64,000 nucleotides of DNA from Lachnospiraceae bacterium (GTDB lineage Bacteria > Bacillota_A > Clostridia > Lachnospirales > Lachnospiraceae): contig JAETQR010000009.1 in assembly GCA_021770615.1 (NCBI GenBank), positions 1-64,000 of the forward strand. Direction: 5' to 3'. This document shows positions 1 through 8,469 of this stretch, piece by piece; within the stretch, counting starts at the first letter, position 1, and every line of letters starts with the position of its first letter. The notes below the pieces were generated by a model that did no database searches, was not told where the DNA came from, and worked only from the letters and a program-made list of their open reading frames with translations. A program made the position numbers and the translations under genes.

Positions 1-10
1 TAAGAGATGG

Positions 11-82
11 TCCTCGATAGCTCAGCGGTAGAGCATTCGGCTGTTAACCGAAGGGTCGTAGGTTCGAACCCTACTCGGGGAG
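11..82 (+). tRNA. tRNA-Asn (GTT anticodon)
   Basis: A complete 72-nt cloverleaf is visible. The acceptor arm TCCTCGA pairs with TCGGGGA, the D-loop reads AGCTCAGCGGTAGAGC, the anticodon loop CTGTTAA gives GTT (Asn), and the T-arm GGTTCGAACC is canonical. The discriminator base is G82 and CCA is not encoded. A bidirectional hairpin terminator follows about 60 nt downstream. Confidence 0.97.
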
Positions 83-140
83 TTAATGTGTAAGGCATAT
101 CAGAATTGAAGTTGTTAAGACTAAAAAGAAATTATTAAAA

Positions 141-176
141 AATCCGGTAAACATTATGTTTGCCGGATTTTTTTCT
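141..176 (+). terminator. bidirectional intrinsic terminator between tRNA-Asn and the ClbS-like gene
   Basis: A 12-bp stem (AATCCGGTAAAC with GTTTGCCGGATT, one G-T pair) encloses a 5-nt loop. It is followed by a T-run on the + strand and, read the other way, by TTTTTTAATAA on the - strand. It can therefore end both the tRNA transcript and the convergent gene at 228-764. Confidence 0.85.
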
Positions 177-227
177 TAAACTGTATAGCCCTGCTCTTTT
201 ATATGATTCTCTCCCGTAATAGTAACT

Positions 228-764
228 TTAATCGTCTTTGCAGTTTCGTCTATGTGCTTTTAGCTTTTTGATCGCCCAGTTATAATGACTCGAAGTGTTA
301 GAAGTGAAGAAGGAGCCTAAAGTACTGTTTCCGACCCATTTAAAAATGCCTTTCGAGAATAATTCTTTGTCCGTAAATGTATCTGCCAGATCCATTACTT
401 CACGGTGAGATTTTTCCAGCATCTTTTGTGCTTCCTCCAGGGTCGTTTTTTGATGTTTCTTCCATAATTCCATATTCATTTCCCCATAATTTCTCCAATT
501 ATAAGGCTGTGGGAGAAATGGCTTGGTGTTTCCCTCCATATTTGACGAAACCCAGTCTATTAGAAGCTGATGCCATTCGTAGAGATGGGTTAAAACATCA
601 CGGAGGTTTTTATCCCTTTTCCAATGGGCTTCTTTCTTTTTTTCATCAAATTCAAAAGGTGTTGATAATTCTTTTTGTGACAGCGAAGAAATAAGCAGAT
701 TCATTTGTTTATAATTTTCTTCAGCCGCACTGATTAATTCTGATTTTGAGGTAGGTCTTCCCAT
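228..764 (-). CDS. ClbS/DfsB family four-helix-bundle protein
   Basis: A 178-residue protein resembling the ClbS/DfsB (DUF1706) family. The N-terminus MGRPTSKSEL, the central helices (around W74-W100) and the tail HYNWAIKKLKAHRR fit that family's four-helix DinB-like fold. ClbS itself is a colibactin self-resistance hydrolase, but most family members have no known substrate, so that role should not be transferred. I chose the start at 764 because GGAG lies 8 nt upstream (GGAGAATAAACATG); the open frame extends 26 codons further 5' without support. It is downstream of, and on the same strand as, the WYL regulator at 888-1784. Its 5' leader shares a 17-nt motif with the leuS leader. Confidence 0.8.
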   Translation of the reverse strand: MGRPTSKSELISAAEENYKQMNLLISSLSQKELSTPFEFDEKKKEAHWKRDKNLRDVLTHLYEWHQLLIDWVSSNMEGNTKPFLPQPYNWRNYGEMNMELWKKHQKTTLEEAQKMLEKSHREVMDLADTFTDKELFSKGIFKWVGNSTLGSFFTSNTSSHYNWAIKKLKAHRRNCKDD

Positions 765-887
765 GTTTATTCTCCATTTCTGCGTTGCTTTTTGCGCAAG
801 CGAATTATAAATTAATATTTTCAACCATAGGATAGCATACAAAAGCTGACACCATGTGTCATGTTAAAGATTGGAACATAAATATTT

Positions 888-1784
888 TTACTTTTTATTT
901 TTTTCATATATCTCTTTTGCCTTTGTTGCGACGACCGTTTTCAGATGCACGGGTTCTATTATTTCCACCTGTGTTCCAAAGGATAATAAATATCCGGTCA
1001 GCCAATCGTCTTGTGGCATATCAGCGGTCACTAGTAAATTTCCATTTTCTTTTAATTGTATTTGGTTTATATCAAATTCATCATATACACGATATGCTGC
1101 CTCCTTGGAAAACAAAAGGATTACTTTGTCATGTGAGGGGTGGGATGTGTCTTGTATGTCCGGAAAGATCATCGGGATAAAGCTTTCTTCAAGAAGTTCC
1201 CATTCCACAATACGGCTTAACTTGAAAAGCCTGAAATCCTGTTTTTGCATACAATAGGCTTTTAAATACCAGTCTTTGGATTTATAAGACAGCTTAAGAG
1301 GCTGGATCACCCTTGTATTGATTGGCTTATAAGAGCCGGCATAATTTATTTTCAGGCATCTGTGCTGGATGATCGCATTTTTCAGTGTCTCAAATTTTTT
1401 GTTATCACGCGGTTTGGTCCCCCATCTGGAAAAATCTACTTCCAGCCAGTTTACAGAAGGGATCTGAAAGAGCGCAGAAAGTTTTTCGAGTGTGTCCATT
1501 TCGTTTCCGCCGTTCAAAATGGCTAAACCCTGCAATGCAGATAAAATTTTTTCTCTCTCGGATTTGGATATCAGGGCTTTATTTAAAACGAAGTCGTTCA
1601 GCAGCCGGATCCCACCACCTCGTCCCGCTTCCGTATAGACAGGGATGCCGGCGCCGCTTAAAGCATCAATATCCCTGTAAATCGTTCTTGTGGATACCTC
1701 AAATCGTTTTGCCAGTTCCGGAGCAGTTGCCCTCCCTTTATCAAGTAGATAATATATGATTTTAAACAAACGGCTTTCCTGCAT
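888..1784 (-). CDS. YafY-type transcriptional regulator (HTH_11 plus WYL domain)
   Basis: A 298-residue DNA-binding regulator. The N-terminal winged helix (about residues 5-60, with ELAKRFEVSTRTIYRDIDAL as recognition region) is typical of DeoR/HTH_11 proteins. The remainder (about 130-290) resembles a WYL ligand-sensing domain and the WCX C-terminal extension. The start at 1784 is set by an AGGAGG 9 nt upstream; the longer frame adds only nine residues. It is the first gene of a minus-strand pair with the ClbS-like gene and diverges from the exported DUF362 gene, so either neighbour could be its target. The WYL effector cannot be read from sequence. Confidence 0.9.
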   Translation of the reverse strand: MQESRLFKIIYYLLDKGRATAPELAKRFEVSTRTIYRDIDALSGAGIPVYTEAGRGGGIRLLNDFVLNKALISKSEREKILSALQGLAILNGGNEMDTLEKLSALFQIPSVNWLEVDFSRWGTKPRDNKKFETLKNAIIQHRCLKINYAGSYKPINTRVIQPLKLSYKSKDWYLKAYCMQKQDFRLFKLSRIVEWELLEESFIPMIFPDIQDTSHPSHDKVILLFSKEAAYRVYDEFDINQIQLKENGNLLVTADMPQDDWLTGYLLSFGTQVEIIEPVHLKTVVATKAKEIYEKNKK

Positions 1785-1901
1785 CTGTACCGCCTCCTGA
1801 TCGTAAAACATATTATTTTTATTTGTGGTACAATACCTACAGTCAATTATACCCTTCTGCGATATGCCTGTAAAGCAAAGTATGGATTGCGATTCAGGTA
1901 T

Positions 1902-1930
1902 TTGCTATTATGGAATAAAGGCGTTACAAT
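1902..1930 (+). promoter_or_regulatory. sigma-A promoter of the DUF362 gene
   Basis: TTGCTA (1902-1907) and TACAAT (1925-1930) are separated by exactly 17 nt, about 30 nt upstream of the start codon at 1961. The 176-bp region between the divergent WYL and DUF362 genes shows no further feature I can support. Confidence 0.6.
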
Positions 1931-1960
1931 AAACAAAACGAGACAGGAGGTATGTTCCAT

Positions 1961-3307
1961 ATGAAACAGACAAAATATAAGAATGTAATAATGCGGTATT
2001 TAGCAGCGGTGATGATATGTTCGGTTGTATTGTCACTGGCGGCTGGTCTGGATGTGAGTGAAGCGAAACGAAAGAGCAGCAGGGAAGTTTATCCGAAACA
2101 CCGGCCGTATGGAAAAGGGATCGGGGCAAAACCGGGACGGGTCGTCTGGAGCCATAACCCCGGATCTGTAAAATGGGATGGAAAAGGTTACTGGTGGAAA
2201 ACAGAGCATTTTAATGAGGCTGTTATCACGAAAATGCTCCGGAACAGTATTGCGTCCCTGGGTGGTACGGAAAAAGTAAAAACAGGATGGACAAAATTGT
2301 TTCAGGCACAAAATAAGAGACGGGGAAAGGGAGGAACGAAATATAAAAAGGGTGAGAAGATTGCGATCAAGGCCAATATCAATGGTTCAGGTGTGTTTGA
2401 TGATGATGACAGCGGAAAAACAAAGATGAGTTATACAAATCCGGTTTTGTTAAAAGCACTGCTGACTTCTCTGGTAAAGGATGCTGGTGTGTCACCGTCG
2501 GATATTACGGTATATGATGTATCCCGGATCTTTCCGGCCTATATGATCGACCTTTGTACAAAGGGAGAACTAAAAGGAGTTCATTTCGTGGGGAGGAATA
2601 ACGGGATAGCTGATAAGAAAAAACCGATCAACTGGTCGTATTCATTCCGTGGAGCAGTGAATTATCTGCCAACCTGTGTGACACAGGCAGAGTATGTCAT
2701 CAATTTTGCAAATCTGAAAGGGCACAGTTATGGGATCACTCTTTGCGGAAAGAATCATTTTGGCTCTTTTATCAACGGAAATGAAATGCGTCCTCCGGAA
2801 GGCGCAAACCTCCATCAGTTTCTCACGATGGATAAGATGAAGGTTTATAGCCCTCTCGTTGATCTGATGGCAAACTATGAGCTCGGCGATAAAACGGTGC
2901 TGTACATGTTAGATGCTCTCATCTGTGCCCCGTCTGAGGGGGATGATATCACTGGCAGCAATGCAAAGTGGAGGCAGAGTCCGTTTAATGGAAATTATAC
3001 ATCCAGTATTTTTGTCTCCCAGGATCCGGTGGCGATCGATTCGGTCGGCGCAGATTTTTTGATGAATGAGCCGGCGGTGACAAGCAATAATGACAGCTTA
3101 AAGGATAATGCTACTGTTGAGAATTACCTGCATGAGGCGGCACTGGTAAAGAATGCACCATCAGGAAATACGTATAAAAATGGTAATGGGAAAAAGGTAA
3201 AAAATCTTGGTGTTCACGAGCACTGGAATAATGCAACTGATAAAAAATACAGTCGGAATCTTGGCAAAAAAGAAGGAATTGAACTAATAAAGGCATCACG
3301 GCGTTAA
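1961..3307 (+). CDS. exported DUF362 domain protein
   Basis: A 448-residue protein with an N-terminal signal peptide (basic MKQTKYKN, hydrophobic stretch to about residue 30, then SEA). It is followed by a DUF362-type body containing the typical motif DPVAIDSVGADFL near residue 355 and a conserved KANINGSG segment near 130. DUF362 proteins are of unknown function; some carry ferredoxin domains, but I see no CxxCxxC cluster here. It is very basic, which fits a surface or wall location. ATG 1961 is preferred over ATG 1952 because AGGAGG (1945-1950) lies 10 nt from the former and only 1 nt from the latter. It has its own promoter and no operon partner. Confidence 0.85.
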   Translation: MKQTKYKNVIMRYLAAVMICSVVLSLAAGLDVSEAKRKSSREVYPKHRPYGKGIGAKPGRVVWSHNPGSVKWDGKGYWWKTEHFNEAVITKMLRNSIASLGGTEKVKTGWTKLFQAQNKRRGKGGTKYKKGEKIAIKANINGSGVFDDDDSGKTKMSYTNPVLLKALLTSLVKDAGVSPSDITVYDVSRIFPAYMIDLCTKGELKGVHFVGRNNGIADKKKPINWSYSFRGAVNYLPTCVTQAEYVINFANLKGHSYGITLCGKNHFGSFINGNEMRPPEGANLHQFLTMDKMKVYSPLVDLMANYELGDKTVLYMLDALICAPSEGDDITGSNAKWRQSPFNGNYTSSIFVSQDPVAIDSVGADFLMNEPAVTSNNDSLKDNATVENYLHEAALVKNAPSGNTYKNGNGKKVKNLGVHEHWNNATDKKYSRNLGKKEGIELIKASRR

Positions 3308-3312
3308 GGAAG

Positions 3313-3389
3313 GAAAGTTCAAAATATATTGAACTTTTCAAGGAATTGTGTTATAATTTCTTGAAATTGAGCTGTAAATTGAACTTTTC
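3313..3389 (+). promoter_or_regulatory. promoter with repeated ATTGAACTTTTC operator-like boxes
   Basis: TTGAAC (3329-3334) and TATAAT (3352-3357) have a 17-nt spacer. The -35 box lies inside ATTGAACTTTTC (3328-3339), which is repeated exactly at 3378-3389 and present inverted as GAAAGTTCAA at 3313-3322. Copies on both sides of the -10 region of a gene that itself begins with an HTH domain suggest autoregulation; that part is inference. Confidence 0.7.
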
Positions 3390-3425
3390 TAAAAACATAA
3401 GAACAATGTAGAAATGGAGGGTAAC

Positions 3426-4940
3426 ATGCAAAAAAATGCATTTGCGGACCGACTTAAAAACGAAATGGCCCGGCAGGGCATGAAACAGGTACATTTAGTC
3501 CAGGCGGCGACCGAAAAGGGAATTAAATTAGGGAAAAGCCACATCAGCCAGTATGTGAGTGGAAAGACGGTTCCCCGCACAGAGATCATGCATTTTCTGG
3601 CGGAAATCCTGCAGGTAGAGGAAGCATGGCTCAGAGACGGCACAGAGCCGGCCAGGCCTGGTTCCAAATGGGAAGAAGGGGAGAAAACGGTGTACGAAGA
3701 TATTAAAAATGCTGGAGGAAATAAAATGCGGGAATTTAAAAAATCGTCAAAGTTGGAGCATGTCCTGTACGATGTAAGAGGACCGGTAGTTGAAGAAGCA
3801 GAGCGGATGGAAAAAGAAGGCGCTAAAATATTGAAGTTGAATATTGGAAATCCTGCTCCATTTGGTTTTCATACCCCGGATGAGGTGATTTACGATATGC
3901 GGCAGCAGTTGACAGAATGTGAGGGATATTCCCCGGCAAAGGGACTTTTTTCTGCCAGAAAAGCGATCATGCAGTATGCCCAGATAAAAAAGATACCGAA
4001 TGTTACGATCGAAGATATTTATACTGGAAATGGTGTCAGTGAACTGATCAACCTGTGTATGTCAGCGTTGCTCGACGATGGGGATGAGATACTGATCCCC
4101 TCCCCGGATTATCCGTTGTGGACGGCATGTGCTACGCTTGCGGGTGGAAAAGTGGTTCATTATATTTGCGATGAACAGGCAGAGTGGTATCCAGATATTG
4201 AAGATATAAAAAAGAAGATTAATGACAGAACAAAGGCAATCGTGATCATTAATCCCAATAATCCGACAGGTGCGCTGTATTCAAAAGAGATCTTGCAACA
4301 GATCGTCGATGTTGCGAGGGAACATCAGCTGATCATTTTTTCTGATGAGATTTATGATCGCCTGGTCATGGATGGAGAACAGCATATTTCGATTGCATCC
4401 CTGGCACCGGATTTATTTTGTATAACATTCAGTGGATTGTCTAAATCGCATATGATCGCAGGATTCCGCATCGGCTGGATGACCTTAAGCGGCAATAAAG
4501 CGGTCGCGCAGGATTATATTGAGGGGATTAAAATGCTGTCCAATATGAGGCTTTGCTCGAATGTGCCTGCCCAGTCGGTCGTGCAGACTGCTTTGGGTGG
4601 ATACCAGAGTGTAAATGATTATATTGTACCGGGAGGAAGAATTTATGAGCAGAGGGAATACATTTACAAGGCTTTGACAGATATTCCTGGTATAAGTGCA
4701 GTGAAGCCCAAAGCGGCATTTTATCTGTTTCCTAAGATTGATACAAAGAAATTTAATATTACAAATGACGAGAAATTTGCCCTGGATCTTCTGAGGGACA
4801 AAAAAATCCTGCTGATACACGGTGGTGGTTTTAACTGGCAGACGCCCGATCATTTTCGTATTGTTTATTTACCACGTATCGGAGTTTTGAGGGAATCGGT
4901 TGGAAAAATTGCTGATTTTTTGGGTTATTATCATCAATGA
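3426..4940 (+). CDS. XRE-type HTH fused to class I aminotransferase (AlaT-like)
   Basis: A 504-residue fusion. Residues about 5-65 form an XRE/Cro-type helix-turn-helix (KSHISQYVSGKTVPRTEIM recognition region). A linker of about 35 residues leads to a complete PLP fold-type I aminotransferase with INPNNPTGALYS, FSDEIYDRL and FSGLSKSHMIAGFRIGW, the last holding the Schiff-base lysine. The catalytic half resembles alanine-type aminotransferases. The start at 3426 follows GGAGGG (3416-3421). A second strong site, GGAGG at 3715-3719 with ATG at 3725, lies exactly where the aminotransferase begins (MREFKKSSKLEH), so a free enzyme could be made from the same mRNA. MocR regulators are an analogous winged-helix/aminotransferase fusion, but here the catalytic lysine is present and the HTH class differs. 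Confidence 0.9.
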   Translation: MQKNAFADRLKNEMARQGMKQVHLVQAATEKGIKLGKSHISQYVSGKTVPRTEIMHFLAEILQVEEAWLRDGTEPARPGSKWEEGEKTVYEDIKNAGGNKMREFKKSSKLEHVLYDVRGPVVEEAERMEKEGAKILKLNIGNPAPFGFHTPDEVIYDMRQQLTECEGYSPAKGLFSARKAIMQYAQIKKIPNVTIEDIYTGNGVSELINLCMSALLDDGDEILIPSPDYPLWTACATLAGGKVVHYICDEQAEWYPDIEDIKKKINDRTKAIVIINPNNPTGALYSKEILQQIVDVAREHQLIIFSDEIYDRLVMDGEQHISIASLAPDLFCITFSGLSKSHMIAGFRIGWMTLSGNKAVAQDYIEGIKMLSNMRLCSNVPAQSVVQTALGGYQSVNDYIVPGGRIYEQREYIYKALTDIPGISAVKPKAAFYLFPKIDTKKFNITNDEKFALDLLRDKKILLIHGGGFNWQTPDHFRIVYLPRIGVLRESVGKIADFLGYYHQ

Positions 4941-4994
4941 GTGGAAAATATCACAAAAACTTGGGGAATTTTGGAGAAAATTGTCTATTTCAGG

Positions 4995-5023
4995 TGGACA
5001 AAAGTTATATTTTGTCATATAAT
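4995..5023 (+). promoter_or_regulatory. sigma-A promoter of the hemerythrin gene
   Basis: TGGACA (4995-5000), a 17-nt spacer and a perfect TATAAT (5018-5023) lie 38 nt upstream of the start codon, in the gap after the aminotransferase gene. Confidence 0.65.
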
Positions 5024-5060
5024 AGTAGTTAAGTAAGAACGGAAATGGAGGGTTCCGGCA

Positions 5061-5951
5061 ATGATGAACGAAGTGGAATGGAATGAGCGTTTTAATATCG
5101 GTGTGGATAGCATTGATAAGGCCCATAAAAGATTGTTTTCCATTGTTCGTAAGATCATTGATCTGAATGAAGATCCGGAGAAACGTCGTTGGGTCTGTGA
5201 GGAGGGCATTAAATATTTTAAAAGTTACACCATAAGACATTTTGCAGATGAAGAAAAATATATGCAGTCGATCAGTTATGAGGGTTATGAGATACACAAA
5301 CATCTTCATGATGAGATGAGAGATGTGACGATTCCTGCTCTTGAGAGGCATTTGGACGAGTTTGATTATTCAGTCGAGGCAGTGCAGCATTTTATCGGGA
5401 TCTGCGTTGGATGGCTGACAGGACATATTATGATTGAAGATCATGCGATTACGGGAAGAGTCGCTAAAAAGTGGGTGTATGATCATTCAGAGGAAGAGAT
5501 TTCTGTTCTGCGGAAAGCCTTTACCCAGGTGATGCAGAATGCATTTAAAGTGGATACGAATCTTGTCAGTGCACATTATTCGGGAGCTGATTTTGGAAAG
5601 GGTGTTTATTATCGTCTTACATATCAGTCTGTGGAGAAAGAAAGGTTGCAGGTTATTCTGGCTCTTGAGGAATATCAGGTGATCCGGCTCATCAGTGATG
5701 TACTGGGAATTCAGCTCAACCGGATGGATAAGATCGTATATGATGCCGTCAGGCAGATCTTGCAGCAATTCATGAAACGGATTGCGATATATCTCCATGT
5801 AACTGGAACGTATAAGCTTGAAAAAGAGAATATATTGACTGAGGATCAATTTCATATGGAATTTCATACGGGGTATCCTCAGTATAGTCTGCTTTTCGAT
5901 ACGGGAATCGGGTACTTTGTTTTTTGTATAAAAAGCAGTGACAATATATAA
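5061..5951 (+). CDS. bacteriohemerythrin with CheX/CheC-like C-terminal half
   Basis: A 296-residue protein. Residues 1-135 form a hemerythrin domain with the expected iron ligands: His in DKAHKRLF, HFADEEKYM, HKHLHDEM and HIMIEDH. Such domains bind a di-iron centre and sense or carry oxygen. Residues about 160-296 are not hemerythrin; the segment LISDVLGIQLNRMDKIVYDA resembles the helical core of CheX-type phosphatase or adaptor domains, but the similarity is weak and I regard it as a suggestion only. GGAGG at 5047-5051 serves ATG 5061 or ATG 5064. It has its own promoter and a strong terminator behind it, so it appears monocistronic. Confidence 0.85.
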   Translation: MMNEVEWNERFNIGVDSIDKAHKRLFSIVRKIIDLNEDPEKRRWVCEEGIKYFKSYTIRHFADEEKYMQSISYEGYEIHKHLHDEMRDVTIPALERHLDEFDYSVEAVQHFIGICVGWLTGHIMIEDHAITGRVAKKWVYDHSEEEISVLRKAFTQVMQNAFKVDTNLVSAHYSGADFGKGVYYRLTYQSVEKERLQVILALEEYQVIRLISDVLGIQLNRMDKIVYDAVRQILQQFMKRIAIYLHVTGTYKLEKENILTEDQFHMEFHTGYPQYSLLFDTGIGYFVFCIKSSDNI

Positions 5952-6020
5952 AAGTGTGTCGGGGGGAAGGAAAGTTTTTATAAAGCAAAGTATGGGGAGA
6001 GATTTTGCTTATAAGTAAAA

Positions 6021-6060
6021 AGAGCTGCTGCACTAAAGTTTAGTGCGCAGCTCCTTTTAT
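6021..6060 (+). terminator. bidirectional terminator between hemerythrin and L,D-transpeptidase genes
   Basis: GAGCTGCTGCACTAAA pairs with TTTAGTGCGCAGCTC (6022-6053), with an A-rich run before and a T-rich run after. This suits termination of the convergent genes on both strands. Confidence 0.85.
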
Positions 6061-6122
6061 TTTGAATTGATAGGAACGGACATTACCTTTTTTATAATAT
6101 GAAAGTTGTGAGATGGTATGTA

Positions 6123-8210
6123 TTAATATCCCACACGCTTTCCGCTTTTTGTCATGTAACCGGTGATCCGTTTGGCCTTATAATCTGCTTTTTTGCGGGA
6201 ATCAGGAACAGCAGGATCCGTAGGGTCATAATTGATCCCACCTGTTGTTTTTATAACGGCAGCTTTACCAAGTGGTCCCGGCTTAGAAGAGTTTCCTTTG
6301 GAAATCTTGACAGGAGTACCGGTGGAGGCGTAGTCGTAGATCCATTTTGCGTCGGCCACTGTCATACGGATACATCCGGCTGAGGCAGGAGATCCAAGAC
6401 GGTTGTAGGTAGAAGAAGGCAGTGAATAATGCGATTTGGCTCCTACTGCGATCGCATGAAAATAAACATTTCCAACGATGTGGGAAGCCCATCTGGCATG
6501 TACGATACTGCCATCCGGTTCATGCATTTCTTTCAATGTATATTTTACAGAAATGCCATTTGTACAGATTGAGTAGTTGCCAAGTGGTGTGTAGGAAGAA
6601 TCCTCGTTCAGACCACTTGTCCCGGCATTGGTCCATGTATCGCTTCCTACAGAAACCGCACATGTTTTGACCGGAATATCATATTTTTTTGTCTCTTCAT
6701 TATAGAGATAGATCGTAACGGCACTGGCAGCACGGTTTACCTCGATCGATAAACGGTTTGTATTAGAAGAACTGCTTTTTTTCAAATTTAATATGTCGGT
6801 CAGGTCTGTTTGTTTTACATTATTTATATAGTAGAATTTGTAAGTTTTGCCGGCATATTTTTCATAAAACCATCCGTTTTTTCCCATATCTTTTTTACGA
6901 AGATTATAGGTTTCTTCGTTTAAAAAGATTTTCTTCCCCCAGGTGGTATAACCGTAAACTCTTACTTTGAATTTCCCGGTATCTTCATTGTGAACCTTCA
7001 AAGTTATTTTGGTTTTTCCCGCAGTTCCCTTTACATCATAAGAGCTTTGTTTTTTCGCTTTTTTGCCGTTCATTTTATAGAGAACAAAACGTACCTTTTT
7101 GATGTTGCCAGGGATATAAGCTTTGCTAAGTTTGTATACGCAGGTGGCATTTTTCTTCTTTGTGACAGAAAGTGTTCCACCATGTGCCCGTTCGTCTGCC
7201 AGAGCGGTTGCATTGAGGGTACGGGTTTGTCCATTGTTGTCAGTCAGTGTTGCAGTGACGGTGTAATTGTCCAGTAAATAGCCAAGTTTTTTTAGCGTAA
7301 TTTCAGAATAGTATTCGCTGCCATCCGCTTTTTTCTTCGTTCCGCTTATTGTGGCGATTTTCTTTCCTTTGCTGTTTGAGAGCGTAAAGGAAACATTTTT
7401 GATTCCGTAAGCATTTCTTAGCCCGGTGAGGGAAATCGCAAATGCTTTTTTCTTTTCTAACGCTTTTGTTTTTTTTGTGACAAGGGATGTGAGAACCGGC
7501 TCAACCGTGTAGGTTCCGGTTGCCAGTGTCTGTCTGTTTCCGGTTGTTTCATTTTCTATTACAAGTTTTGCTTTCCAGTCGCCGTATGCAGTACCAGCCT
7601 GTGAAATGTCAGCAGTGAGAGACATTCCGCCCTCAGTAAAAGGAGTCTTTGCAGAAATCGCCTTTGCGCTGGCTTCATCACTGCCTGCCGGCCATGCCAT
7701 TACGGAGACCGTTTTATTTTTTCCGGGAATGCTCACATCTCCGGCAGCCTCGGTCGAAGTGACAGTGACTGCACGGGAGGCACTTCCGGGATCATTACTG
7801 ATGTTCATGGAAAGTTTGTCTGTGTGCAGGGAAAAATCACAGGTTCCGGCTGGAATCGTGTCATTTCCGATCGTGATATTTACCGAATATGTATCATAGG
7901 TATAGTTTAATGCTTCCAGGGAAAAACTTCCTGTGTATGTATCGTTCGTACAGTTTGCCGCAGTCAGATCAACATGGGTCTGAAGGGCAGTCGTCTGTGT
8001 TCCTGCGTGATTTACCTGAAGTGTCAGAGTGCTTGTCTGAGTCAGGTCGATTCCACGTACAGAGTAACTGCATTCGCCTGTTGTACGGTTTACGGATATG
8101 CTCGCAGAATGTTCTGCTGCTTCTGCTGAAATCCATGGAAATCCGATTGTAAGGAACAACATGGCAAATAATGCAAAAAGATGTCTTGTAATATGTATTT
8201 TTCCTTTCAT
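6123..8210 (-). CDS. large secreted L,D-transpeptidase (YkuD) with Ig-like repeats
   Basis: A 695-residue exported protein. A signal peptide (MKGKIHITRH, hydrophobic core, ISAEAAE) is followed by three or four beta-rich segments (about residues 35-440) similar to GBS Bsp-like repeats, then a YkuD catalytic domain (about 470-640). YkuD enzymes make 3-3 peptidoglycan cross-links or anchor wall proteins. The catalytic motif reads SPASAGCIRM: the Cys and the preceding FHAIAVG histidine are present, but the usual His of SHGC is Ala. The C-terminal tail KPGPLGKAAV...GINYDPTDP is shared with the second transpeptidase at 10370. The start at 8210 has GGAGG 6 nt upstream; an upstream in-frame Met ten residues earlier lacks a ribosome binding site. 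Confidence 0.9.
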   Translation of the reverse strand: MKGKIHITRHLFALFAMLFLTIGFPWISAEAAEHSASISVNRTTGECSYSVRGIDLTQTSTLTLQVNHAGTQTTALQTHVDLTAANCTNDTYTGSFSLEALNYTYDTYSVNITIGNDTIPAGTCDFSLHTDKLSMNISNDPGSASRAVTVTSTEAAGDVSIPGKNKTVSVMAWPAGSDEASAKAISAKTPFTEGGMSLTADISQAGTAYGDWKAKLVIENETTGNRQTLATGTYTVEPVLTSLVTKKTKALEKKKAFAISLTGLRNAYGIKNVSFTLSNSKGKKIATISGTKKKADGSEYYSEITLKKLGYLLDNYTVTATLTDNNGQTRTLNATALADERAHGGTLSVTKKKNATCVYKLSKAYIPGNIKKVRFVLYKMNGKKAKKQSSYDVKGTAGKTKITLKVHNEDTGKFKVRVYGYTTWGKKIFLNEETYNLRKKDMGKNGWFYEKYAGKTYKFYYINNVKQTDLTDILNLKKSSSSNTNRLSIEVNRAASAVTIYLYNEETKKYDIPVKTCAVSVGSDTWTNAGTSGLNEDSSYTPLGNYSICTNGISVKYTLKEMHEPDGSIVHARWASHIVGNVYFHAIAVGAKSHYSLPSSTYNRLGSPASAGCIRMTVADAKWIYDYASTGTPVKISKGNSSKPGPLGKAAVIKTTGGINYDPTDPAVPDSRKKADYKAKRITGYMTKSGKRVGY

Positions 8211-8354
8211 TTCATACCTCCATATTATTCTGCTTTGCATTTCATTGTCACATGTTTTTGTGATTTTGTCAATGGGGGTGGAAAGGATTCTTTATGGATT
8301 CCGTTTTGAATTATGTACAAACAAAAAGTATTTTTAAATGTGCAGAAAAAATTC

Positions 8355-8383
8355 TTGCCAAAAGCGGTAAAGTATGGTAACAT
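8355..8383 (+). promoter_or_regulatory. promoter of tRNA-Glu
   Basis: TTGCCA (8355-8360) and TAACAT (8378-8383) are 17 nt apart and end 12 nt before the tRNA 5' end. The rest of the 8211-8354 gap shows nothing else I can support. Confidence 0.6.
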
Positions 8384-8395
8384 ATCTTATGTTGT

Positions 8396-8467
8396 GGCTC
8401 CTTGGTCAAGCGGTTAAGACATCGCCCTTTCACGGCGGTAACACGGGTTCGATTCCCGTAGGAGTCA
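8396..8467 (+). tRNA. tRNA-Glu (TTC anticodon)
   Basis: A 72-nt cloverleaf: acceptor GGCTCCT with AGGAGTC, anticodon loop CTTTCAC giving TTC, T-arm GGGTTCGATTCCC. The discriminator is A8467. CCA is not encoded. The 75-bp tandem repeat begins directly after it. Confidence 0.96.
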
Positions 8468-8469
8468 TT

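Noticed and set aside
1871..5995. 15-nt identity TAAAGCAAAGTATGG at 1871-1885 and 5981-5995
   Set aside because: One or two such chance matches are expected in a 64-kb window, and no wider similarity or shared structure surrounds them.
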